From assembly GCA_023818865.1 (NCBI GenBank), contig JAMWDF010000033.1, positions 1 through 16,721 of the forward strand: a stretch of 16,721 nt of DNA, written 5' to 3'. This document shows, in pieces, positions 1-7,815 of this stretch. The notes under the pieces are model-generated. The model was given only the letters and a program-made list of their open reading frames with translations, searched no databases and had not been told where the DNA came from. The first letter of the stretch is position 1. Each line of letters begins with the position of its first letter. Source of the stretch: Candidatus Omnitrophota bacterium (GTDB lineage Bacteria > Ratteibacteria > UBA8468 > B48-G9 > DSTR01). Position numbers and translations under genes: made by a program.

Positions 1-582
1 AACCGGGCTGAAGTAATGGAATACTGCGAAACGCTGGCTCGTTATCTCGGAAGGTTAAGTTACAATGGGCAAACGGTCCGAGTCGAAATAGATACCAGTC
101 ATACCCGGGGGGGAGAGAAAATGTGGAATTGGATTAAAAAGGGTATACCGGTCTGGTTAGAGATTGGCCCGAGAGAAGTCAATAATGACCAGGTCTTTCT
201 TGGCCGGCGAGATGCGGTAGAGACAAGAAGGCAAACCAAGCCGCTGGCTGAATTTCTTGCTCACCTCCCGAATCTTCTGAAGGGAATTCAAGATAACCTT
301 TACCAAAGGGCTTTGAAATTGAGAGAAGAAAATACAGTGCGGATTGATTCGCAAAAAGAGTTTTATGATTTCTTCACCCCAGCAAACAGAGAAAAACCGG
401 AAATCCACGGTGGTTTTGCTCTGTGTCACTGGGCAGGAAATGCCGAAGTGCTTAATCAGCTAAAAGAAGATTTAGGGGTCAGTGTCCGGTGTCTTCCTCT
501 GCAAGAAGAACCAGAAAAAGGAAGATGTCCCTTTACCGGCCAGGAAAGTAACAAAAGAGTAATTTTTGCCAAAGCTTACTGA
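1..582 (+). CDS. proS: Prolyl-tRNA synthetase, C-terminal part (5' end outside window)
   Basis: This is the C-terminal ~193 residues of a class II prolyl-tRNA synthetase, which charges tRNA-Pro in the cytoplasm. The frame is open to base 1, so the Met codon at 16 is internal and not the start. The end of the anticodon-binding domain is visible (VEIDTS..GEK.W.W, then a GIPVWLEIGPRE block and VFLGRRD). It is followed by the extra C-terminal zinc-type domain of the archaeal/eukaryote-like type 3 enzymes, ending in the hallmark FAKAY with a terminal Tyr. Only three Cys are left in that last domain (LCHW, RCLP, RCPF) and there is no CxxC pair, so the zinc site looks incomplete. The stop TGA overlaps the Shine-Dalgarno site of the next gene, which starts 9 bp later, so the two are probably co-transcribed. 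Confidence 0.93.
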   Translation, partial: NRAEVMEYCETLARYLGRLSYNGQTVRVEIDTSHTRGGEKMWNWIKKGIPVWLEIGPREVNNDQVFLGRRDAVETRRQTKPLAEFLAHLPNLLKGIQDNLYQRALKLREENTVRIDSQKEFYDFFTPANREKPEIHGGFALCHWAGNAEVLNQLKEDLGVSVRCLPLQEEPEKGRCPFTGQESNKRVIFAKAY

Positions 583-591
583 GGGGGAAAT

Positions 592-1755
592 ATGGCCAGG
601 GTCAGAGTGGGAATCATTGGCTGTGGTAAGTTTGCCCAGGCCCAACATCTTCCTAACTGTGCCCGGGCCGCAAACGTTGAGCTATACTGCTGTTCTTCCA
701 GAAGCGAAAGCGGGCGGAAAGCCGCGGAAGAGTATGGAGCAAGCAAGATTACCTCTGACTACCGGGAACTTCTCCGGGACCCGTCAGTTGATCTGGTTAT
801 CTTAAGCGTACCCCACCAGTTACACCAATTCTTTATCCAAGAAACCATCCAGGCAGGCAAGCATCTCTTATGCGAAAAGCCAATGACCATGACCCTGGCA
901 GAGGCTTACCAGGTAATAAAGTCAGTAAGAAAAAAAGGAGTCAAACTTTGCGTGGACTACAACCGGCGGTTCAGCCCAGCTATGGTAGATTTAAAAGAAG
1001 CTTTTTTCAAGAACCGGCGACAACCTTCTGGCCCCCCAAGAGTTTATGTCCAGGAAAAGGACCGAAGGCGCTGGCCAGAGGAAGACCAGGCAGTAATAGT
1101 TATTCGGATTAATGATGAAAGTCTGACCTATGGCGGGGTGCATATTGACTGGCAAGAAGGCGGGGGTCAAATTATCGGAGAAGGGTGTCATTGGTTGGAT
1201 TTAATGCCCTGGCTGATTGAAGAACAACCGGTGGAACTGGTCGCCTCGGGTAGTACTCGTTTGAACTACATCATCAACCTGAAGTTTTCCAGCGGCTCTC
1301 TCGGTTGTCTCATCTTCAGTGCCAACGGTACTTTTGAATATCCAAAGGAGCTGATTGAAATTCAGGACCACGGAAAGATTTTCCGGAGTGAATGCTTTGT
1401 GGAAAATCAGTACTTTGGTTGCGGCCAGAGAGAAATAAAGAAATTTCCCCTTCAGACTGACTATTACCCAGAAATCGGTAAGGAAGGAGGACTTTCTGGT
1501 TACCTGAAAAAGATTGACGCGATGGGCAGAGAATTTCAAGAAACAGGGCAGTTTCGCTATGTTTTCCCAGATAAGGGACACTTTCAGCTGCTCACCGCCT
1601 TCGCTGACGCCATCATCTCCAATCAGCCCTCTCCAGTAGATGAGATTGCCGGAATGAGAGCTACCTACCTTTCTCTCCGGGCCATGGACTCCATCAGACT
1701 GGACAAGCCTTTGCCAATTAATATAGAAGACTGGGACATGTATATCCATCAGTAG
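592..1755 (+). CDS. Gfo/Idh/MocA family NAD(P)-dependent oxidoreductase
   Basis: A 387-aa cytoplasmic dehydrogenase of the Gfo/Idh/MocA family, whose members oxidise or reduce sugars, inositols and their derivatives. The N-terminal Rossmann fold shows the dinucleotide loop GIIGCGKFAQ (residues 7-16). The family E-K-P motif is at 95-97 (K96 is the expected catalytic Lys). The GEGCHWLDL block gives H200 and D203 as the likely active-site pair. The YNRRFSP and GGGQIIGEGCH..D blocks resemble the C-terminal half of 'bi-domain' oxidoreductases, in which this module is fused to a zinc alcohol dehydrogenase; here it stands alone. The ATG is preceded by GAGGGGG (581-587), which overlaps the proS stop. 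It converges on the sulfatase gene with a 12-bp gap. The exact substrate cannot be told; a sugar released by the neighbouring hydrolases is a reasonable guess. Confidence 0.88.
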   Translation: MARVRVGIIGCGKFAQAQHLPNCARAANVELYCCSSRSESGRKAAEEYGASKITSDYRELLRDPSVDLVILSVPHQLHQFFIQETIQAGKHLLCEKPMTMTLAEAYQVIKSVRKKGVKLCVDYNRRFSPAMVDLKEAFFKNRRQPSGPPRVYVQEKDRRRWPEEDQAVIVIRINDESLTYGGVHIDWQEGGGQIIGEGCHWLDLMPWLIEEQPVELVASGSTRLNYIINLKFSSGSLGCLIFSANGTFEYPKELIEIQDHGKIFRSECFVENQYFGCGQREIKKFPLQTDYYPEIGKEGGLSGYLKKIDAMGREFQETGQFRYVFPDKGHFQLLTAFADAIISNQPSPVDEIAGMRATYLSLRAMDSIRLDKPLPINIEDWDMYIHQ

Positions 1756-1767
1756 AGACAGGAATTT

Positions 1768-3354
1768 CTATTCTGGCACAAACATTTGAGTGTCGTCAGT
1801 TCCGTTCTTAACAGACTGAAAATGGTCTAGTCGGAAGGCATGGAGATAGCATCGCCACCTGACATCGTGGTTAAGAAAGTCCAAAAGTTGTTCTCTCATT
1901 TCCTTCAGCACATTGGTTAATCCTGGCTCAGCAATCAAGTTCTTGCTTTCCGGATCGTTAAGATCATAGAGTTCGTCTATTTCTGAGCAAAGGTTATAGA
2001 CATACCGGTAATGCTTTTCTGATCCCTGATAATCATGAATAGCCACCGCTGGATTTGGAGCCACATGCCAAGTCGCCTCAAAAAGAAATGGTTTCCGCCT
2101 GACAGAAGGTTGCTCCAGCCTCACCAAAAGACTTTCCCCATCCAAGCCAGCCAAAGCCTCTATTCCGGCTAAATTAAACATAGTTGGCGCCACATCCAAA
2201 AGACACACTGGTTCTTCAACCACCCTGGCAGAAGAAAATCCTGGCAGTTTTAAGAGAAGCGGCACCCTGGCTATTCTTGGATGACCGTAAACCCCTTTGT
2301 CTATTAGTCCTTGCTCCAGGTTCATCTCTCCATGGTCACTGGTAAGCAGAAAAACGCATTTCTCAAGTAATCCCTCTTCTTTTAAAAACCTCAGAAATCG
2401 GTTCAAGGCCAGGTCCACCACTTCCATCTGGAGAATACCAGCAATGAAATAATCAAAAGCCGTTTTCTGGTCATATAGCCCCCAATTCCGGCGATAAATC
2501 TCGTAAATCTTTGGTTGGGGTTCATCCCAGCGATAGTCGTTGGTCACCCACTTTTCATAGCTAGCCGGCAAGGACATTTTCTGGCGCAAAGATTTTTCCC
2601 TCTCAGCTAAGTCAGAAGGAATGAAAAAAGGCTGGTGGGGAGCGAACAAATCTATCTGGAAATACACGGGCTGGCCTGGTTTCCTTTTATCCAACAATCT
2701 CTCCAGCTGGTTCATTGCTCGGGTGACCAAGTAATGGGGGTAGGTGGCGTCTACAGGGAAAGGTTTTCCATCTTCTTGGCCCACCCAGCCTCCGTAAAGG
2801 TTTCCTAGAGTCTGCCTGTCAGGTTTTTTCCCCTGTATTTTTCTAACAAATTTTGGCGGTTTCACGTCTAGGGTTTTCAGGTAAGCTTGGTAATCAGCGT
2901 CATCCCAAATAGGCGGAGCCCAGCGATTCCACGGAGCACAGTTTTCTCCGAAGGCCCGAATAAAACTGGCCGTACCGATATGACTCTTTCCTACATGACC
3001 AATCAGATAACCAGCGGCTTTTAGGTATTCTGGGAAAATAACCTCATCAGCTCGGAGTTCTGTCTCAAACCCGTCGTGACTGCGTTCTTCATTGACTAAG
3101 ATGTAAGGGTATCGGCCGGTAAAAAATGTTGCCCGGCTGCCACTACATAACGGGGAAACAGAAAAGGCATTGGTAAAAACTATTGACTGGCTTTCCAGGG
3201 CTCTCCAGGCAGGGAGAAAAACCTCATTGGCTAGCAAGCCGGGTCGGTAAAAATCCGGACAAACCATGTCCACGGTAAACACAAAAATATCCGGCTGGTC
3301 CGTCCCGAAGCATTTGAAAGGAAACCGCCTTCTTTTCCTGTCAATGAAATCCAT
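1768..3354 (-). CDS. Type I sulfatase (alkaline phosphatase superfamily), atypical C-S-G-S-R site
   Basis: A 528-aa arylsulfatase-family protein, expected to hydrolyse sulfate esters, probably on a sugar given its neighbours. C70 in SPLCSGSR.ATFFTGR sits where the formylglycine precursor Cys belongs, and R74 and T-G-R (79-81) match the family. GKSHIG (K123, H125) matches the GKWHLG block. TSDHGE (D340, H341) matches the metal-binding block, followed by K353 and H358. D29 is the likely first metal ligand, but the usual second Asp of the DD pair is Met30. The residue two after Cys70 is Gly where the signature has Pro or Ala, which is unusual for formylglycine maturation. There is no signal peptide (basic start MDFIDRKRRRF), so a cytoplasmic location is likely. 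It begins 3 bp after the CBM9-like gene and is surely in its operon; the Shine-Dalgarno site is weak, which suggests translational coupling. Confidence 0.9.
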   Translation of the reverse strand: MDFIDRKRRRFPFKCFGTDQPDIFVFTVDMVCPDFYRPGLLANEVFLPAWRALESQSIVFTNAFSVSPLCSGSRATFFTGRYPYILVNEERSHDGFETELRADEVIFPEYLKAAGYLIGHVGKSHIGTASFIRAFGENCAPWNRWAPPIWDDADYQAYLKTLDVKPPKFVRKIQGKKPDRQTLGNLYGGWVGQEDGKPFPVDATYPHYLVTRAMNQLERLLDKRKPGQPVYFQIDLFAPHQPFFIPSDLAEREKSLRQKMSLPASYEKWVTNDYRWDEPQPKIYEIYRRNWGLYDQKTAFDYFIAGILQMEVVDLALNRFLRFLKEEGLLEKCVFLLTSDHGEMNLEQGLIDKGVYGHPRIARVPLLLKLPGFSSARVVEEPVCLLDVAPTMFNLAGIEALAGLDGESLLVRLEQPSVRRKPFLFEATWHVAPNPAVAIHDYQGSEKHYRYVYNLCSEIDELYDLNDPESKNLIAEPGLTNVLKEMREQLLDFLNHDVRWRCYLHAFRLDHFQSVKNGTDDTQMFVPE

Positions 3355-3357
3355 TTC

Positions 3358-6300
3358 TTACTCTACAATCAAAATGCGGAAATCATGTCTTTTCATCTTC
3401 AAGGTATATGGCTGCTGGTAAATCTCGCCAAACTGATAACCCGTCTCTCGGGAATACACCAGGGGCAAGGCAATTCCTGTTTCTGCGTCGGTAATCCGCG
3501 AAACTTTTTCTAAGCCTAACGCCTTGGGGTCAATCTTGAAACCCTCTACTACCCTGTCTTGTCCACCGTTGAAAATTATAACGGCGGCTTTTTTTCGCTT
3601 AGGAGGATTGCCGCCTTCTTCATAAGGCTGCCTCTGTCTGTGAATATAAACCGAAGCCCATACTTCTGGGGTAGTAAAACTCACTGCCTTGTTTCTCCAG
3701 TAAGGAATGAAAAGAGGGTCTCCGGAAAAAAAAGATACTGATTCTTCTAAGGCATCCATGATTTTTTTAAAGGTTGGATACTCATCGGCTCGCCAGGTAG
3801 GGGGTTGGCAATTCCCGATATCATGTAGTAAACTTAAAGCCCAGCCTACTCGTCCCCCGTAAGCAAACCGACTGACAATCCCTGGCTTGGTTTTCACCAG
3901 AGCCCGAAAAACATCTACCCCGGTATTGTTTCCCAGCCTTTCTACATAATTATTTCCCTGAAAGCGATGAAAACTGTTTTCAATATGCCAGCCTATCTGA
4001 GTGAAAGAACAAAGCGGATGCATATTAGAAATGTAAAGAGGCGGACGGCCCAGCTGCCAGTGCATCACGTTTAACCTCTTTGTTTGTTCCCTCCAAGCAA
4101 ACAGGCTGGATTTGCCTTGAAGCTGACCATCTTCCCGGCGATAAGATAAACCGAGGGCCTCCGGTCCACCATAATCAATGGAAGCATTGTCCCACCAGGT
4201 GCCGTTGAGAAATACCTTCTCCACCAGGTTCTTATGGTACCAAAGATGGTAATCAAGGAAACTTTCCGTATGGTAGACACCGCAGGGAGAAACCTCATCC
4301 TCAGTTTGCCAGATTATCCCCGCATCGCTGGCTTTCCCTTTGAAAGTATTTTCCGGCTTTAGTAATCCTCGGTAATTCGTCCTTCCCAGCCACTCTCCAG
4401 CAAAAGTTTTAAATTCCCGGGAGATACCGGTCATCCGGCCACTGCCGTAAAGAACCAGCGGCCGCTGCGGCTTCAAGAAAGAGCGACACCCATGAGCTTC
4501 TTTCGGCGGCGGGATAATCCCAAGATAGGTATCCCGCAATCTCTTGTAATCATCTTCAGAATAAAGTTCAAATCCATCCACGCTCGCTCCGTACATTCGG
4601 TAACCCCGGGTGTCATGCACATACTCCAGACCACCAGGCATACCCCAGGCTGTCAATCTCCACTTTTCCGGTAAAGGCTTCTCCGGAACTGCCTGAAGGG
4701 CAAAGACTATCTCTCTAGGTTTATCCAAGGTAACCTCATGATTAATAAATCTGAACCGCAATGAAGGATTACCATTAATCCTTTCAGCCACAATAGCGGG
4801 CTGATTGTCATCCAGACACCAGGATTCATCGGATTCTCCAAAGTACCACAATCCTTTCTCCCCAGTACCAATAAAGCAGGCTGGGGCCCAGGAACCCAAG
4901 AGATTTGAGACTGGATTTAGCTGGGTACTCTCCCAAACCACTCCTTCCCCAGCCGGGAAGGCCCCAAAGTAACCTTGCTCCACTGTATCTCCTCGCATCA
5001 CTACCAGGGTATCCGCTTCCGGGACAGTCCAGTTCATAGCCATTTCCTTCACCTTCACCGGATGTTCGGGAATAAAATTCATTTTCACCAAATACCAGCC
5101 GTCATATTCCACTGTTACTTGAGACAAAATCTGAACTGGCCCGATTTTCCCTCTGGCCAGAAAAACTACAGCGGTGGGCCTCACCTCCAGGATTCTCCAT
5201 CCCTCTCCGGTCAAATCATATTTTTTCCCTTCAGACAGCAACCAAACAGATATAGGTTGCCCGCCTAACAAATCTGGGCCCAAACCTGGGTTCTTTTCTC
5301 CACCTCCAATCGTTATTTTCTCCGGTAGGCCATCGCGGCCAATAAAGTACTTCCTGTTCCAAGTAGTTATTTCGTTTTTTTTCAGCCCCACAGGAATAAA
5401 AGGAGGAATGACAACATCTTCTTTTCCGATTTGGTTCCGCTCCCAAATCCATTTCTCCCTTAAAAATTCTTGCTTCTTCTCCGCAATAACCTTCCCTTTC
5501 CGGTCAAAGAGTTGCAGGAGCGCTTCATATTTTCCTGGGGATAGTTCAGGAATTCTGGTCAGCACATGTCCGGAAAGGTCTGACTGAATTTTCCCTTCCA
5601 TCCAGGCCACTACTTTTTTGTTTTCCCCGATAATTTTCACCAGAAAATGACTGGCACTCTGAATTTCCTTAGGTACTCCAAATAAATCCAGGTCAACCCA
5701 GACTTCAAATTGACTGGTATAGGGGTAATGGGCAAAGTTAAAAGCATATTCTCCAGCAGTTTCTCTCCTCTCCTGCCAGGGCTTAATAAATTGGTTCCAG
5801 TAACGCTGAGTCATCCTGATCACTGGAATCCTCGCCTGATAAACCGGGCTGGCCGATTTATTGCTTTTCCCATCTGTCAGGCTGGTAACAATGATTTCCA
5901 GAAAGTTTTGTTGATAATTCCCTCGTTCATCTTTCTCCGGGGAGAGAGGTAAATCTTTCCTAAAGAAACTCAGATGAGAAGTTTTACCTAACACTAACTC
6001 CGCTTTGGCCATTTCTGAGTAAATTTCTTTACCCTCAGCATTCAAAAGCCTCATTATTACCTCTACTTCTTCCCGTGGTCGTCTTGTTCTCAAACTTATC
6101 CGGGTATCCAGGACTCCAGAAGGGACATCGCCAATTTTCTCCCAGTGAAAAGTTGGCGCCTCCGGACTAAGTTCCATCTCGGGGAAAATATCCCAGCTCA
6201 TCCAGGAACCACCGGCCCAACCAGCAAAGTAGATGCCCCCGCAAAAATCAGTTCTCACCAGGTTACCAACAATTCTCTGTCCGTCTGGTTTCTCTGGCAA

Positions 6301-6876
6301 ATTCAAAGACTTAAAAGGAATTGCCAGCTCCAATTGCCAGGCAGTCGCTGTCACCCTGGATTTAACGATGGCGCCTGACTGCCACCTATCTTCTGCGCCT
6401 GGTGTTCCGCTAAACCACCACTGGTCAGAAAAATAACCCCGCGGATTCACCATAATCTTATAAAACCCTTCAGGAAATTTTCGTCCGCTGCTGGACAACT
6501 GAATTTCCGTATGGTCATCCCATAAAATCAGATAACCTTCATCATTCTTTTTTACATTGGCGGTGAGAACAGAACCCTCAGGATGAGGTGAATCCATGGC
6601 TAGATAGAAATACCGGTCATCGTAACCTAAATACCAGCGTACCTGTTGAATCTCTGGAACCATGGTAGGCGGCTGCCCTGGACTGCCTTCCGCACACCAG
6701 GTTACTACCCCAGTAATAGAGGAAGCCTCAACCCACTCCTCAAGTTTTATCTCTCCGTCAATGGCCGGGGGTTGACTCATCCTGGGGACCTGAAGATAAG
6801 GGTAAGAGGGGTTAGCCAGAGAAACTTGAGAAATTATAATACTGACAACAAGAATAAATGTTTTTTTTAGGCCCAT
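3358..6876 (-). CDS. Secreted CBM9-like / GH123-N-like putative glycoside hydrolase (paralogue A)
   Basis: A 1172-aa exported protein. Residues 1-22 are a clear Sec signal peptide (MGLKKTF, hydrophobic core, SLA|NP). Residues ~28-250 look like a family 9 carbohydrate-binding module (PPAIDGEIKLEEW start, WxLE.AIPF.SL end). Residues ~370-480 form a beta-sandwich-like segment. The stretch from VIPPF (V489) through PAGEG (E644) to the EKGLWYFGESDESW region resembles the N-terminal beta domain of GH123-type proteins. The C-terminal ~350 residues look like a TIM barrel, with a W-W-D-N motif (D896) as a possible catalytic Asp and a small final beta domain. The same plan recurs in the protein at 7815-11213, read in the opposite direction. 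AAGGAGG (6882-6888) lies 5 nt before ATG. The sulfatase follows 3 bp downstream. Polysaccharide binding or cleavage is likely; the enzymatic activity is inferred, and a purely binding role is possible. Confidence 0.72.
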   Translation of the reverse strand: MGLKKTFILVVSIIISQVSLANPSYPYLQVPRMSQPPAIDGEIKLEEWVEASSITGVVTWCAEGSPGQPPTMVPEIQQVRWYLGYDDRYFYLAMDSPHPEGSVLTANVKKNDEGYLILWDDHTEIQLSSSGRKFPEGFYKIMVNPRGYFSDQWWFSGTPGAEDRWQSGAIVKSRVTATAWQLELAIPFKSLNLPEKPDGQRIVGNLVRTDFCGGIYFAGWAGGSWMSWDIFPEMELSPEAPTFHWEKIGDVPSGVLDTRISLRTRRPREEVEVIMRLLNAEGKEIYSEMAKAELVLGKTSHLSFFRKDLPLSPEKDERGNYQQNFLEIIVTSLTDGKSNKSASPVYQARIPVIRMTQRYWNQFIKPWQERRETAGEYAFNFAHYPYTSQFEVWVDLDLFGVPKEIQSASHFLVKIIGENKKVVAWMEGKIQSDLSGHVLTRIPELSPGKYEALLQLFDRKGKVIAEKKQEFLREKWIWERNQIGKEDVVIPPFIPVGLKKNEITTWNRKYFIGRDGLPEKITIGGGEKNPGLGPDLLGGQPISVWLLSEGKKYDLTGEGWRILEVRPTAVVFLARGKIGPVQILSQVTVEYDGWYLVKMNFIPEHPVKVKEMAMNWTVPEADTLVVMRGDTVEQGYFGAFPAGEGVVWESTQLNPVSNLLGSWAPACFIGTGEKGLWYFGESDESWCLDDNQPAIVAERINGNPSLRFRFINHEVTLDKPREIVFALQAVPEKPLPEKWRLTAWGMPGGLEYVHDTRGYRMYGASVDGFELYSEDDYKRLRDTYLGIIPPPKEAHGCRSFLKPQRPLVLYGSGRMTGISREFKTFAGEWLGRTNYRGLLKPENTFKGKASDAGIIWQTEDEVSPCGVYHTESFLDYHLWYHKNLVEKVFLNGTWWDNASIDYGGPEALGLSYRREDGQLQGKSSLFAWREQTKRLNVMHWQLGRPPLYISNMHPLCSFTQIGWHIENSFHRFQGNNYVERLGNNTGVDVFRALVKTKPGIVSRFAYGGRVGWALSLLHDIGNCQPPTWRADEYPTFKKIMDALEESVSFFSGDPLFIPYWRNKAVSFTTPEVWASVYIHRQRQPYEEGGNPPKRKKAAVIIFNGGQDRVVEGFKIDPKALGLEKVSRITDAETGIALPLVYSRETGYQFGEIYQQPYTLKMKRHDFRILIVE

Positions 6877-6909
6877 TCGCTCCTCCTTCCTCGGCTTGGT
6901 TCGGTCTCA

Positions 6910-6938
6910 ATTTTACTCCTGGAAAAGACTCGTGACAA
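6910..6938 (-). promoter_or_regulatory. Candidate sigma70-type promoter for the leftward CBM9-like/sulfatase operon
   Basis: On the minus strand, TTGTCA (6938-6933) and TAAAAT (6915-6910) are separated by 17 bp. Each box matches the consensus at five of six positions. Transcription would start near 6903, leaving a leader of roughly 27 nt with AAGGAGG just before the ATG at 6876. The -35 box shares five base pairs with the -35 box of the opposing promoter. Confidence 0.5.
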
Positions 6939-6960
6939 AAAGTTTGACCGCGGCTAAAAT
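6932..6960 (+). promoter_or_regulatory. Candidate sigma70-type promoter for the rightward LamG/CBM9-like operon
   Basis: GTGACA (6932-6937) and TAAAAT (6955-6960) are separated by exactly 17 bp; each matches the consensus at five of six positions. Transcription would start near 6967, giving a leader of about 45 nt. GGAGG at 7003-7007 is the ribosome site; it lies 4 nt before the first ATG (7012) and 7 nt before a second in-frame ATG (7015), so the second may be the true start. A TTGACC at 6944-6949 is too close to the -10 box to serve it. Confidence 0.5.
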
Positions 6961-7011
6961 AAAGGGACCTTATTCTAACCTGTCTCCTTTGGGGAATAGA
7001 TTGGAGGAAAA

Positions 7012-7815
7012 ATGATGATTAGAATGCCTAAGGGTATCTGGCCATGGCTTATCCTTTCCCTCTGGTTTTCTTCCGGATTGAAATCAAATGAATCTCCACT
7101 TTCACCGTGGAGTACTGATCCGCTTCTTCGGGAGCTGACAGCCGAGATTGTCTTTTATCTATCCTTTGATGGGGGCAATATGAAGCCAGAGATGGCTTTA
7201 GGTTTGTCTGATTACCGGTTAACTGGCCAGCCAAAATTTGTTCCAGGACTCAAAGAATTAGCCTTAACCGCGGGTGGCGGAAAAAGTGGCTATGCTGTTT
7301 ATTCCTCAAAACTTAATTTTCCCATCGCCACCCAGGGTACCATGATAATGTGGGTTTGTCCGGTCGCCTGGACCCATTACAATGGCCCCAATACAATCTT
7401 TGCCATGACTACCAATTTCAGCTTCTACCTGGAAAGACAAGGACCAGGCCATAATGAAAAAGGAGAGCTAACTCGTCAGGAAGCAGTTCTTTTCCTGGTT
7501 AACACTCCTACCACCGGCAATAACTGTATCAATTTCGGCACTAATAACTGGCCTTCTGGAAAATGGCGGATGTTGGCCGCAGTGTGGAAGTGGCCGGAGA
7601 TGGCCCTTTCGGTAGACGCAGGAACATTTTCTGTCCGGTCAGTGAAAAAACCACCCCTGGCGCAAGAATTTGGCGATCTCCTGGTTGGGGCCTTAGGGGG
7701 TGAAGAAACTCTTATTGACGAAGTCTATGTTTTCAAAAAGGCGCTTACCAAAGAAGAGCTGCAAAAGATATATCAGGCATTTAGCCGGGAATTCAACCAA
7801 AAGGGAGATAACTGA
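7012..7815 (+). CDS. Secreted LamG/concanavalin A-like domain protein
   Basis: A 267-aa protein with a hydrophobic N-terminal segment (IWPWLILSLWFSSGL, residues 9-23) that reads as a signal peptide or membrane anchor. The rest is one LamG-like jelly-roll domain. It opens with VFYLSFDGG (~47-55), has central strands such as GTMIMWVCPV, and ends with the IDEVYVF.KALT..EL..IY signature (~235-255), which is the typical end of Laminin_G_3/concanavalin A-like domains. Such domains usually bind glycans or serve as lectin modules beside catalytic ones; no catalytic residues are evident. Its TGA stop overlaps the ATG of the next gene (TGATG), which implies translational coupling and a shared role at the same glycan. 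Two adjacent Met codons (7012, 7015) are possible starts. Confidence 0.8.
   Translation: MMIRMPKGIWPWLILSLWFSSGLKSNESPLSPWSTDPLLRELTAEIVFYLSFDGGNMKPEMALGLSDYRLTGQPKFVPGLKELALTAGGGKSGYAVYSSKLNFPIATQGTMIMWVCPVAWTHYNGPNTIFAMTTNFSFYLERQGPGHNEKGELTRQEAVLFLVNTPTTGNNCINFGTNNWPSGKWRMLAAVWKWPEMALSVDAGTFSVRSVKKPPLAQEFGDLLVGALGGEETLIDEVYVFKKALTKEELQKIYQAFSREFNQKGDN

Noticed and set aside
1201..1749. 182-codon open frame on the minus strand inside the oxidoreductase gene
   Set aside because: It lies fully antisense to a well-supported gene, has no recognisable domain and no ribosome site; a chance shadow frame.
5174..5587. 137-codon plus-strand open frame inside paralogue A
   Set aside because: Low-complexity Pro/Ser/Phe-rich translation typical of the antisense of a real gene.
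6944..6960. TTGACC with TAAAAT as a rightward promoter
   Set aside because: The boxes are only 5 bp apart, far from the required 16-18 bp; the GTGACA box upstream fits instead.
6961..6990. Imperfect dyad AAAGGGAC / GTCTCCTTT in the divergent region
   Set aside because: Needs a bulge, and its left arm starts before the predicted transcription start; too weak to call an operator or leader hairpin.
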